Source: Catellatospora coxensis (lineage in GTDB: Bacteria; Actinomycetota; Actinomycetes; Mycobacteriales; Micromonosporaceae). Taken from it: a DNA stretch of 51,366 nt. Shown here piece by piece: positions 35,717 to 44,004 of the stretch. Position 1 is the first letter of the stretch. Each line of letters opens with the position of its first letter. The DNA is taken from assembly GCF_016862635.1 (NCBI RefSeq), contig NZ_BONI01000068.1, positions 1 to 51,366 of the forward strand, read 5' to 3'. The notes below the pieces were generated by a model. The model did not search any database and had not been told where the DNA came from. It saw nothing but the letters and a program-made list of their open reading frames with translations. The translations under genes and the position numbers were made by a program.

Positions 35717-36724
35717 TCAGCGGTCGGCGTACAGGACCGCCAGCTCGCGGCGCAGCAGCGGCGGGCTCTGCTCGACGAGCTTGAGCAGCGCGTCGGCCTC
35801 GGCGAGGGTCATCGCGTGCTCCCAGCGCCTGCGGAACAGGAACGCGTCGAGGGCCTGGTGCCGGCGGCAGAAGTGGTCCAGGTTGCGCATCAGCTGGGCG
35901 CGCATGACGCGCTGCGCCACCGCCGGGTTCGGGTCGGCCAGCGGGTGCACCTGGTGGTAGTTGACCGCCGTGGTGCGCACCGAGAACGCGACCCCCGCCC
36001 GGTGCAGCCGGTAGCTCAGGTCGGTGTCCTCCAGCCCCCAGCCGGTGAACGACTCGTCGAAGCCGCCCACCTCCTTGACCGCGGCCCGGCGCACCGACAG
36101 GTTCGCGGTCGTGGCCAGGGCCCAGCCGAACCGGAAATCGGCCAGCTCGGGTCCGTACTGTTCGACGATCGCGTGGTAGTTGTCGGGCTCGTCGCCGAGT
36201 TCGGTGCGGGCGAACGCGGCGGCCGGGTCGGCGGCCACCTCGCCCGGCGCGAGGAAGTGGATCGGCACGGCCAGCCGCTCGACACCGCCGACCCGGTCGA
36301 CCAGGGTCAGCAGGTCCTGCTCGCCGAGCGGCAGGAGGCCGGGCCGCCACCAGGTCAGCGCCCGGCGCTTCCAGCCGATGACGCCGTCGCGGTCGTGCCG
36401 CGCCGCCGCGACGTGCTCGGCGACGAACTCCGGCGCGGCCATCCGGTCGTCGTCCAGGAAGACGATCAGCTCGCCGTCGGCGTGGGCCAGCGCGGTGTTG
36501 CGGGCGGCGGCCCGGCCCCGGTTCTCCTGGGTGATCAGCCTGATGTCGAGCCGGTCGCGCAGCGGCGCGACGACGTCCTCGACGCCGCCGGCGGTGCCGT
36601 CGTCGCAGAGCACGACCTCGAATCCGGGGTACGTCTGCGCGAGCAGCGACTCCAGGGTGAGTGCCAGGTACTCACGCTTGTCGCAGGTCGCCATCACCAG
36701 GCTGACCGGGAGCCGTTCTACCAT
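35717..36724 (-). CDS. GT2 glycosyltransferase with galactosyltransferase-type C-terminal domain
   Basis: A 335-residue GT-A enzyme. The start PVSLVMATCDKREYLALTLESLLAQTYPGFEVVLCDDGT binds the nucleotide. ENRGRAAARNTALAHADGELIVFLDDDRMAAPEFV carries the DxD metal motif, and FTGWGLEDTDLSYRLHRAGV is the ED-containing acceptor/base segment of the GT7-C module found in chondroitin-synthase-like enzymes. No membrane helix, so it glycosylates a soluble small acceptor. The start at 36724 overlaps the P450 stop by 7 nt; last gene of the leftward operon. Confidence 0.87.
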   Translation of the reverse strand: MVERLPVSLVMATCDKREYLALTLESLLAQTYPGFEVVLCDDGTAGGVEDVVAPLRDRLDIRLITQENRGRAAARNTALAHADGELIVFLDDDRMAAPEFVAEHVAAARHDRDGVIGWKRRALTWWRPGLLPLGEQDLLTLVDRVGGVERLAVPIHFLAPGEVAADPAAAFARTELGDEPDNYHAIVEQYGPELADFRFGWALATTANLSVRRAAVKEVGGFDESFTGWGLEDTDLSYRLHRAGVAFSVRTTAVNYHQVHPLADPNPAVAQRVMRAQLMRNLDHFCRRHQALDAFLFRRRWEHAMTLAEADALLKLVEQSPPLLRRELAVLYADR

Positions 36725-38121
36725 CCGAGCCTCCACCGCTCGTCGCCGTACAGGTCCACCATCTCGTTGAGGTCGCCCTCGACCCGGTCCACGCGCGACG
36801 GCACCGCCGACACGGGGTGCGCGACCACGGGCACCGGCCCCTTCGGCGACATCAGCAGCCCGACCTCGCGCGAGACGGGGTTGCCAGGCACGGGGACCAG
36901 CACGTGGCGGCTGAGGATCGCGCCGAGCACGATCTTCATCTCCAGGTCGGCGAAGGCCGCGCCGATGCACACGTGCGGCCCGGCGCCGTAGGGCAGGTAC
37001 TCGTACCGGGTGGGGCTCGCCGTCTCCCAGCGCTCGGGCTGGAACCGCAGCGGCTCGGGGAATCGGGCCGGGTCGCGGTGGGTGACGTACTTGCTGGTCA
37101 CGACCTGGCACCAGGCGGGGATCTCGTGCTCGCCGAGCATCGTCGGCGCGACCGTGATCCGGGCGGTGTTCGGCCCCGGCGGCAGCAGCCGCAGCGTCTC
37201 CTTGAGAATGCGGTCGAGCACCGTGGACCCGGCGTGCTCCTCCGGAGTGCGCCCGGCGGCGGCGTCGAGCACCTCGTCGAGGTCGGGGCGGTGCTGCGAG
37301 AGCAGGATCAGCGCCCAGGACAGCGTGCTGGACGACGTCTCGTGCCCGGCGACCAGCAGCGTCGTGAGCTGCCCGACGAGCTGGTCGTCGGACAGGCCCC
37401 GGCCCTGCTCGTCCCGGTCGGCCAGCAGCGACTGCAGCAGGTCGGGCTGCTCGCCGGCGGACCGCCGGGCGTCCACGATGGAGGCCAGCGCGTCGTCCAG
37501 CCGCCGGATGACCGTCAGCAGCCGCCGGTACGGCGTGCCGGGCAGGTCGAACGGGAAGTAGCGGATCGGCGTGGCGAAGTAGCGCAGGGCCAGCATCTGC
37601 TGCACCAGCGCGCCGATCGAGTCGGCGTCGCGGGCGATGTCGACGCCGAAGAAGCACTGGCAGGCGATCCGCAGGGTGAGCCGGCGCATGCTCGCGGTCA
37701 GGTCGAACGCCCGCCCCGGCACCCACGAGTCGACCTCCTCCGCGGCGAGCCGGGCGATGACGGCGGCGTGGCGGCCCATCGCCTGCGGTCGGAACGACGG
37801 CGTCACGGTGTGCCGGGCCGCGCGGTGGTCGGGGCCGTTCATGTTGAGCAGCCCGATGCCGCGGCGCGCCTGCCGGATCCGGGCCGGGATCGCGTACTCC
37901 AGCACGGTGTGGAACACGTCGCCGCCGGTCAGCACCGTCCGGTTGTGCTCCGCGCCGAACGCGAACACCTGCCGGCGGTCGCCGTGCACCAGGCCGCTGA
38001 CCGGGCCGAACTCGTGGTGCAGGCGCGCGGTGTAGGCGACCGGATCGGCGGCGTACGCGTGCGCGTTGCCGCGCCGGCCCGTCCAGCGCGACGGCGGCGG
38101 ACCCGGGACCGGCCGGCTCAC
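36718..38121 (-). CDS. Cytochrome P450
   Basis: A 467-residue soluble P450. I-helix AGHETSSST (258-266) provides the acid-alcohol pair in variant form, the K-helix ExxR is ETLR (308-311), PERW is in QPERW, and the heme loop is YGAGPHVCIG with Cys385. Tyr replaces the usual first Phe of the heme signature. GTG 38121 overlaps the preceding stop (GTGA). No ferredoxin gene is adjacent, though a flavoprotein heads this operon. Likely a tailoring oxidase of the product. The overall pattern suggests a CYP102/CYP110-like clan, not the typical actinomycete CYP105/107. Confidence 0.9.
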   Translation of the reverse strand: MSRPVPGPPPSRWTGRRGNAHAYAADPVAYTARLHHEFGPVSGLVHGDRRQVFAFGAEHNRTVLTGGDVFHTVLEYAIPARIRQARRGIGLLNMNGPDHRAARHTVTPSFRPQAMGRHAAVIARLAAEEVDSWVPGRAFDLTASMRRLTLRIACQCFFGVDIARDADSIGALVQQMLALRYFATPIRYFPFDLPGTPYRRLLTVIRRLDDALASIVDARRSAGEQPDLLQSLLADRDEQGRGLSDDQLVGQLTTLLVAGHETSSSTLSWALILLSQHRPDLDEVLDAAAGRTPEEHAGSTVLDRILKETLRLLPPGPNTARITVAPTMLGEHEIPAWCQVVTSKYVTHRDPARFPEPLRFQPERWETASPTRYEYLPYGAGPHVCIGAAFADLEMKIVLGAILSRHVLVPVPGNPVSREVGLLMSPKGPVPVVAHPVSAVPSRVDRVEGDLNEMVDLYGDERWRLGW

Positions 38122-39206
38122 TCGGCGTACCAGCCGGGATACGGCCGTTCGAGGCCCGCCTGCCCGCCGTGCCGGAACGCCGTTGCCGCGAAGCGCCCAG
38201 CCGGCCCGCGCAGCGCCGACACGGTCGTCATCGGCAGGTAGCGCCGGAACAGCCCCGGGAACGCGGTCGCGAACGCGCGTTCGGCCAGCGGTCCGGGCTC
38301 GGGGCGCACCGGCTCCGGCGTGGCCAGCCCGAGCATGAAGCAGGTCGTCCAGTACTCGAACAGGGTCAGCTCGCTGACCGCGCCGGTCAGCGCCGGCTCG
38401 GCGGCCAGGTCGGCGTAGAAGCGCCCGGACAGGTCCGCCTTGCGTTGCCCGTCGGGCAGCCTGGTGTCGGCGAACTCGCCGAGCCAGGCCAGCTCGCCCT
38501 CGTCGCCGCAGTAGAACCACTCGGCGTGCACCCGCATCCAGGACGCCCACGGCACCCAGGTCAGGCCGTCACCCGCCACGGGGGTGCCGAAGTCGACGGG
38601 CGCGTCGCCGTCGGCGGGGCAGGCGGCGTGCCGCAGGCCCTGGAAGCCGTTGCCGGTCAGGCTGAGGTGGTCGTCGTGCTCCAGCAGGTGCGGCACGGTG
38701 ACCAGGGTGCGCCGCCCGGTGGCGCGCAGGTGCGCCGCCAGGGCGAGGTCGTCCGCGCCGGTGGGGTCGGTGATGCTCGCGGCGAAGTCGAGCGCCGCCT
38801 GCCGGGGCAGCACCAGGCCCTGCGACGGGGTGTACACGTCGACGGCCCGCGCCCAGGACCAGCCCTGCCAGGCGGCGGCGCGGACCAGGCCGGCGGTGCG
38901 CGAACCCCACTCGCAGAACAGGCTGACCGCGTCGTCGGGCCGGGCCCGCACGGCCCGGTGCAACTGCTCGGCGAACCCGGCGCAGGGGATGACGTCGTCC
39001 TGCAGCACCAGGTGGTGGGTCGCGCCGTCGCCGGCCGCGGCCCAGGCCCGTACGGCGTTGCCGAGGTTGCCGCGCCCCGGCTCGCCGGTGTCGACGACCA
39101 GGTCGGGAGACAGCTCGGTGAGTTCGTCGGCGAGCGCGCGGGCGCGGTCGGCCCGCGCCGGATGAGTCATGATCACCGTCGACAGCCGGACGTCACTGTG
39201 CGGCAT
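38118..39206 (-). CDS. GT-A-like glycosyltransferase (divergent)
   Basis: A 362-residue protein. The N-terminus LSTVIMTHPARADRARALADELTELSPDLVVDTGEPG resembles the first beta-alpha-beta of GT-A enzymes. GNLGNAVRAWAAAGDGATHHLVLQDDVIPCAGF holds a DD motif at the metal position, and PTGADDLALAAHLRATGRR could be the acceptor-side acidic motif. The C-terminal ~140 residues are unlike families I know. The start at 39206 overlaps the GT1-like gene by 14 nt. It may be a second, unusual transferase or a GT-fold protein with another task. Confidence 0.6.
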   Translation of the reverse strand: MPHSDVRLSTVIMTHPARADRARALADELTELSPDLVVDTGEPGRGNLGNAVRAWAAAGDGATHHLVLQDDVIPCAGFAEQLHRAVRARPDDAVSLFCEWGSRTAGLVRAAAWQGWSWARAVDVYTPSQGLVLPRQAALDFAASITDPTGADDLALAAHLRATGRRTLVTVPHLLEHDDHLSLTGNGFQGLRHAACPADGDAPVDFGTPVAGDGLTWVPWASWMRVHAEWFYCGDEGELAWLGEFADTRLPDGQRKADLSGRFYADLAAEPALTGAVSELTLFEYWTTCFMLGLATPEPVRPEPGPLAERAFATAFPGLFRRYLPMTTVSALRGPAGRFAATAFRHGGQAGLERPYPGWYAE

Positions 39207-40440
39207 GGACGCTCCTCGTGATCCGGTGCAGGGCGACGGCGCGCTCCACGTGGTCGATCATCGCCTGCGCGCCGTCGGCGGCCCGCAGCGTGGCCGCGAA
39301 CGCCGTGTGCGCCGCGCGGTCCGGCGGGGCCAGTATCGACCTGATCTTCTCGGTGACGGCCTCCACCGGATCGTCCGGCGCGACGGTCGTGCCCAGGCCC
39401 AGGTCGGTGATGCGGCCGGCGTTGCCGCGCTGCTCGGCCGAGTGCGGCACGAATACCAGCGGCGTCGCGCACAGCAGGCCCTCGATCATCGAGGAGTGGC
39501 CGCCGTGCACGACGGCGGCGGTGGCGCGGGCCATCAGGTCGACGGCGTCGTGCCGGAAACCCACGACGTCGACCTCGGCGTCGCCTGCGGCGGCCCGCAC
39601 CTGCGCGGCGAGGGCTTCGCTGCCAGGACCTTCGACGCCCAGCGTGACCGCCATCGGCACGCCGAGCCCGCGGGCGGCGGCGACCACGCGGAGCAGGTCC
39701 TTGTCCCCGGCGCCGCTGCCGCCGAGGGTGATGTTGAGCAGCGGCGCGCGCTCGCCGTGCTCCGGCGCCGTGCCGCTCGCGCCTGCCGCGACCGCCGGCA
39801 CCGCGCACAGCTCGGCCGGAATCAGGGCTCCGATGTGGCGGATCTCGCTGACCAGGCTGGTGACCAGGCCCATCGTCTCGGCGGGCACGTCGGACAGCGG
39901 GTCGAGCAGCGCCAGATCCGGCACCAGCATCGCGTCGCCGAGCACCTTGCCGGCGTGCACGTCGGCGATGCCGAGCTGGTCGAGGGTGATGAGCACCTCG
40001 GGCAGCACGGCGTGCATCGGGTGCCGGAACAGCCGCAGGTTGTGGCAGGTGACACTGGGCAGCCCGCGCATGGCGGCGGCCACCGAGGCGGTGTTGCGCA
40101 TGTCGCTGACCACCAGGTCGGGCCCGAAGCCGTCGATCGCGCGCAGCTCGTCGGCCAGGCAGGTCTCGACGTACGCGGGACTGGCCAGCCGGGTGCGGGC
40201 GAACGCGCGCAGCTCCGCGACGTCGTCCATGCCGCGCCAGGCGGGCGCGGGCCCGATCTCGTCGATGCCGATCCAGGGCAGCCCGGCCCGTTCGACGATC
40301 GGGCGGACCTCCTCGTGGGCGGCGACGGCGACCTCGTGCCCGGCGAGCCGGAAGCGCTGCGCGGCCGTGCGCATCCGGGTGACGTGGCCGAGGCTGGAGC
40401 GGCTGAACGCCACGAACAGCACCCGCAGCGGAGTGGTCAT
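39193..40440 (-). CDS. GT1/GT28-like glycosyltransferase
   Basis: A 415-residue GT-B enzyme. The N-terminal acceptor domain starts LRVLFVAFSRSSLGHVTRMRTAAQRFRLAGHEVAVAAHEE. The C-terminal donor domain has LLNITLGGSGAGDKDLLRVVAAA and the UDP/NDP-sugar signature VVHGGHSSMIEGLLCATPLVFVPHSAEQRGNAGRITDLGLG (HGG...E, then the Q of AEQRGNA). It should transfer an activated sugar to the cluster product. The ATG overlaps the MFS stop (ATGA). No sugar-nucleotide biosynthesis genes are present, so a housekeeping sugar is likely the donor. Confidence 0.87.
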   Translation of the reverse strand: MTTPLRVLFVAFSRSSLGHVTRMRTAAQRFRLAGHEVAVAAHEEVRPIVERAGLPWIGIDEIGPAPAWRGMDDVAELRAFARTRLASPAYVETCLADELRAIDGFGPDLVVSDMRNTASVAAAMRGLPSVTCHNLRLFRHPMHAVLPEVLITLDQLGIADVHAGKVLGDAMLVPDLALLDPLSDVPAETMGLVTSLVSEIRHIGALIPAELCAVPAVAAGASGTAPEHGERAPLLNITLGGSGAGDKDLLRVVAAARGLGVPMAVTLGVEGPGSEALAAQVRAAAGDAEVDVVGFRHDAVDLMARATAAVVHGGHSSMIEGLLCATPLVFVPHSAEQRGNAGRITDLGLGTTVAPDDPVEAVTEKIRSILAPPDRAAHTAFAATLRAADGAQAMIDHVERAVALHRITRSVHAAQ

Positions 40441-41666
40441 CGGACTGCTTCCTCCAGGGTGAGCGTGCGCGGGGTGCGCACGGCGACGACCAGGCCGGCC
40501 AGGGCGCACGCGGCCAGCAGCGCCAGGGCCTGGCGCGGCCCGGCGACCTCGGTGAGCCAGCCGCACAGCAGCGTGCCCAGCGGCACCGAGCCCCACGCGA
40601 TCATCCGGCCGACCGCGTTGACCCGGCCCTGCAGGCTCAGCGGGGTGATCACCTGCCGTACCGAGATGCCCACCACCATGAAGCAGGTGTGCACGGTGTT
40701 CCAGCACAGCAGGGCGGCCAGCGCCACGGCCCAGTTCGGCGCGGCGGCGTACGCCAGCAGCAGGACGAGGTCCGCACCGATCAGCCAGCGTGCGGTCGGG
40801 ACCGGGGGCGCGTTCTTGAGCCGCCGGGCCGCGAGTGCCCCGAGCAGCGCGCCGACCCCGCACGCGGTCATGATCCAGGCCAGCCGGTAGTCGTCGGTGG
40901 GCAGGCCGAGTGCCCGCGAGGCGAAGACCACGAGCATGCCGTACACCGCGCCGGCGCTGATCCCGACGCCGATGTTGACGATCGTGTACGCGCGCAGCAG
41001 CGGCTGCCCGCCGATGAACCGCAGGCCCGCCCAGATCGCGCCGCGCTCCCGTGCCCGGCCCGGCTCCGGCGCGGCGGCGTCCGGCAGCCGCAGCAGCGCG
41101 ATCAGCACCGCCGACACCAGGTAGAAACCGGCCAGCACGGCGAACGTCGGGCCGAGCCGCAACGCGTCCAGCAGGAAGAAGCCGACGGGTGCGGCGACCG
41201 AGGTGACGACCGTGCCGGCCATCCACAGGTAGCTGTTGGCGCGGAACACCCCGTCCTTGCCGACGACCGCCGGGATGGCCGCGGAACTGGCCACCTCGAA
41301 CCACACGTACACGGTGGCGGAGGCGAAGCCGACCAGGATCAGCGCCGCGGGGTGCGTGCCGACGGCGCCCGCCAGCAGCGGCACGCACAGCAGCACGGCG
41401 GCGTTGCCGGTCTCCATCCACACCATGACCCTGGTCGGCGACGACCGGTCGACGACCGCCCCGGCGAGCAGCCCGAACACCAGGAACGGCAGCACGTTGA
41501 CGGCCGAGGCCAGCGCCGCGACGAGCGCGGACCCGCTGGAGCGGTACACGTACAGCGGCAGCAGCACCCACAGGATCGAGTACGCCACCGTCGAGGCGAA
41601 CTTGCTGGCGACGAGCAGGCCGAGCCCGCTGCCGGCGGACGAGCCGGCCTTGGCGATCACGGTCAC
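40437..41666 (-). CDS. MFS transporter, EntS-like exporter
   Basis: A 409-residue, 10-12-helix transporter of the MFS_3/EntS-type group. GLLVASKFASTVAYSILWVLLPLYVYRSSGSALVAALASAVNVLPFLVFGLLAGAVVDRSSPTRVMVWME contains the family's first helices and motif A variant. LQGRVNAVGRMIAWGSVPLGTLLCGWL is characteristic near helices 10-11. It starts with GTG at 41666, 4 nt after the flavoprotein gene. It is the second exporter of the convergent cluster. Confidence 0.87.
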   Translation of the reverse strand: MTVIAKAGSSAGSGLGLLVASKFASTVAYSILWVLLPLYVYRSSGSALVAALASAVNVLPFLVFGLLAGAVVDRSSPTRVMVWMETGNAAVLLCVPLLAGAVGTHPAALILVGFASATVYVWFEVASSAAIPAVVGKDGVFRANSYLWMAGTVVTSVAAPVGFFLLDALRLGPTFAVLAGFYLVSAVLIALLRLPDAAAPEPGRARERGAIWAGLRFIGGQPLLRAYTIVNIGVGISAGAVYGMLVVFASRALGLPTDDYRLAWIMTACGVGALLGALAARRLKNAPPVPTARWLIGADLVLLLAYAAAPNWAVALAALLCWNTVHTCFMVVGISVRQVITPLSLQGRVNAVGRMIAWGSVPLGTLLCGWLTEVAGPRQALALLAACALAGLVVAVRTPRTLTLEEAVR

Positions 41667-41669
41667 GGG

Positions 41670-42293
41670 TCAGGAGGTCCTTCCGACGCGCCGCTCGACC
41701 TCTTCGGGCCGCGGCAGCCTCGTCCCCGACTCGATCAGCGCCGTGCCGACGTCGACGATCCGGTCGACGGTGCGGCGCAGCGCGTCCATGCCCTCGGTGT
41801 CGGACAGGATGCCCTGCTCGCCGCCGGAGTGGATGGTCACCGGGAAGCCGCTGCCGACCAGGATGAAGCGGTTGAGCAGCAGGTTGTGCAGCAGCTGGGC
41901 GTGCACGTCGAGGTGGCCGTAGCGGCGGCCGACGACGATCGCCGCGCCGATGGTGTTGGTCAGCGGCCGGGTGAACCGCAGGTGGCCGACCCCGGCGCGC
42001 TCGATGAAGGTCTGCATGAGCGACGACAGCCCGAATCCGTGCACCGGGGCGGCGAAGACGACCGCGTCGGCCTCGATCATCGCGGCGACCACCTCGCCGA
42101 CGCTGTCGTCGACCGGGCAGGGGTCGGGCCGGGAGTTGCAGGCCCCGCAGTCGCAGGCGAGCACCCGCTGCTCGGCCAGGTTGATGACCTCGGTCCGGCA
42201 GCCGCGCTGCTCGGCGTGGGAGGCGACCTCCTGCGCGGCCTGCCACGTCGAACCCCTGCTGCGCTCGGATCCGTTGATCGCCAGAATCTTCAT
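41670..42293 (-). CDS. NADPH-dependent FMN reductase / iron-sulfur flavoprotein-like
   Basis: A 207-residue flavodoxin-fold protein. FMN phosphate loop INGSERSRGSTW (7-18) and a compact cysteine motif ACDCGACNSRPDPC (C47, C49, C52, C59) followed by DD resemble Isf-type proteins, which may hold a 4Fe-4S cluster. ADAVVFAAPVHGFGLSSLMQTFIERAG is the family dimer/FMN segment. It is the first gene of the leftward cluster operon (start at 42293, GGGTGAG upstream). It could supply electrons to the P450 or reduce an N-oxygenated intermediate; both are inference. Confidence 0.83.
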   Translation of the reverse strand: MKILAINGSERSRGSTWQAAQEVASHAEQRGCRTEVINLAEQRVLACDCGACNSRPDPCPVDDSVGEVVAAMIEADAVVFAAPVHGFGLSSLMQTFIERAGVGHLRFTRPLTNTIGAAIVVGRRYGHLDVHAQLLHNLLLNRFILVGSGFPVTIHSGGEQGILSDTEGMDALRRTVDRIVDVGTALIESGTRLPRPEEVERRVGRTS

Positions 42294-42370
42294 GCTCACC
42301 CGATCATCTGTGCGGGATGCCCACGGCGTACGCATCGTCGCGTGATCGGGCATCGTCCCCCGGCCGCCGA

Positions 42371-42390
42371 CCTGATTCGGTCCAATCAGG
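42371..42390 (-). promoter_or_regulatory. Palindromic operator upstream of the leftward cluster operon
   Basis: CCTGATT / AATCAGG, 7-bp perfect arms around CGGTCC, 78 nt upstream of the flavoprotein start. On the minus strand a -10-like TAGACT immediately precedes it. A likely regulator site for the leftward operon. Confidence 0.5.
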
Positions 42391-42607
42391 AGTCTAGCCA
42401 CACCGTGGGAGCGCGATCGGGACCACGCATGTGCATGTCTCAAGGCGTGGACCGTGCCGCATAGCGGGCCGGGTCAGGCGGGCGCAACCAGGTCACCCGG
42501 CCGAGGACAGATCTTTGACGTAACTGCCGGTGACCGAGGCTTCACTGCCACGCTGGCTGTGGCGGCGTCCCGCACCGGGCGGCGCGTACAGGTGGCGGGG
42601 GTCGGAC

Positions 42608-42928
42608 ATGGGTGGGGTCTGGGTGGGAGTCGGCTGGTTCGGCCTGGCGCGGCGGCGTGTCCCGAATTCGGCGGTGATCTTCGCGGTGCGCCGGGACTGG
42701 CCGGACTGGCATACCCACGATTTCGTGGCGCCGCGGTCGACCGAGGCCGAGGCGGTGCGGGCCGCGCACAACGAGCTGGCGTACTGGCGGCGCGGCCCGG
42801 CCCGCCCGGCGGTGAGCATCGTCCGGATGAGCGTCAACGACTACCGCATCCACCGCGACCGCCGCGACTGCCGAGCCCCGGACTGCGCGGCGGCGACCTC
42901 ACGCCGGGCCGGCCAGGCCCGGTCGTGA
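42608..42928 (+). CDS. Small hypothetical protein
   Basis: A 106-residue basic protein (132 residues if GTG 42530 is used). After a hydrophobic start (GGVWVGVGWFGL) it has VIFAVRRDWPDWHTHDFVAPRSTEAEAVRAAHNELAYWRRGPARPAVSIVRMSVNDYR, which looks like a compact alpha/beta domain with codon bias of a real gene. Two cysteines sit in the tail. ATG 42608 has GGGGGTC upstream. No family recognised; converges on the 28-residue peptide gene. Confidence 0.5.
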   Translation: MGGVWVGVGWFGLARRRVPNSAVIFAVRRDWPDWHTHDFVAPRSTEAEAVRAAHNELAYWRRGPARPAVSIVRMSVNDYRIHRDRRDCRAPDCAAATSRRAGQARS

Positions 42929-42939
42929 CGTCGCCGCGT

Positions 42940-43026
42940 TCAGTACACCTGGGCGAAGCAGCCCACGGCGACGACCAGTGACAGCATCGCCATCGACAGC
43001 ACCATGAGGGGTTTGGGCATACGCAT
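42940..43026 (-). CDS. 28-residue hydrophobic peptide
   Basis: A short frame starting MRMPKPLMVLSMAMLSLVVA: a basic N-terminus then a 15-20-residue hydrophobic helix ending near a lone Cys, with GCFAQVY at the end. GGAGAAG lies 5 nt before the ATG, a strong ribosome site. It follows the NmrA-type gene by 22 nt in the same direction. It looks like a single-span membrane peptide or a signal-like stub. No homologue known to me. Confidence 0.6.
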   Translation of the reverse strand: MRMPKPLMVLSMAMLSLVVAVGCFAQVY

Positions 43027-43048
43027 CGTGCTTCTCCGTTTCGTGTGA

Positions 43049-43984
43049 TCAGCCGGCAACGGCTGGTGTTTCCGCAGCTCCACCCAGGTAGAAGTCCTTG
43101 CGGGCGGCCACGAACGACGCGATCGTCCGCGCGGGCGAGCCGGTGACGCGTTCGACGCCGTCGGAGGTGCGGTCGTAGCGGTTCTCGTGGTGCAGCCGGG
43201 CCATGGTGGCGATGTGCTGCTCGGTGTGCGGCGGCAGGCCCGCCTTGGCCAGCACCTCGGTGCGCCACCGGTCCAGCGGCACGTCCACGTACCTGATCTC
43301 GCGGCCGAGCGCGCGGGAGAACTCCTCGGCCAGCTCCGTCATGTCGACGGTGCGCGGCCCGGTCAGTTCGTACACGTGCCCGACGTGCGGGGCCGGGTCG
43401 GCCAGCACGGTCGCGGCGACCCGGGCGACGTCGTCGACGGCGATCGGCGAGGTGCGGCCGGTGCCGAACGGCAGCGCGATGGTGCCGTCCGTGCGGATCG
43501 TCGCCGCGGCCAGGGTGGTGAACAGCGGGTTGTCCAGGAACGAGGTGGGCCGCAGGTGCACCATCGGCAGGCCCGACCAGTCGAACACCTGCTCGGCGAG
43601 CCAGTGCAGCCGCTGCTGGTGGGACTCGGCGGTGCTGGTCGCGGTCATCTGCGACACCGTCATCTGGGACATGTCGACCAGGGCCGCCAGCTGCCCGTAC
43701 TCCCGGGCCACGCTGGCCGTCACGGTCGCCGCCAGCAGGTGGTCGGGCGACACGGGCATCGCGAAGTACATTCGCCCGACGTCGCGCAGCGCGGCCGCCA
43801 CGGTCTCCGGGCGGGTCAGGTCGCCGAGGACCACCTCCGCGCCGCGGGCGCGCAGCCTGTCGGCGTGCTCGCCGTCGCGGCGCACCATCGCCCGTACCGG
43901 CACGTCCTGCGCCCGCAGCTTGTCGAGGACGGCGCTGCCCACGCCGCCCGCGCCGGCGATGAGCACCAGCTCACTGGTTGCCAT
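43049..43984 (-). CDS. NmrA-like NAD(P)-binding protein
   Basis: A 311-residue atypical short-chain dehydrogenase. VLIAGAGGVGSAVLDKLRAQDVPVRAMVRR is the Rossmann loop (variant of GxxGxxG), GAEVVLGDLTRPETVAAALRDVGRMYFAMP follows, then STAESHQQRLHWLAEQVFDWSGLPMVHLRPTSFLDNPL. No canonical YxxxK is seen, as usual in NmrA/HSCARG-type redox sensors and quinone reductases of the QOR2 type. The start at 43984 has GAAGGAGC. It lies 20 nt after the flavin oxidoreductase gene, same operon. Confidence 0.85.
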   Translation of the reverse strand: MATSELVLIAGAGGVGSAVLDKLRAQDVPVRAMVRRDGEHADRLRARGAEVVLGDLTRPETVAAALRDVGRMYFAMPVSPDHLLAATVTASVAREYGQLAALVDMSQMTVSQMTATSTAESHQQRLHWLAEQVFDWSGLPMVHLRPTSFLDNPLFTTLAAATIRTDGTIALPFGTGRTSPIAVDDVARVAATVLADPAPHVGHVYELTGPRTVDMTELAEEFSRALGREIRYVDVPLDRWRTEVLAKAGLPPHTEQHIATMARLHHENRYDRTSDGVERVTGSPARTIASFVAARKDFYLGGAAETPAVAG

Positions 43985-44004
43985 GGGGTTGCTCCTTCGG
44001 TGGA

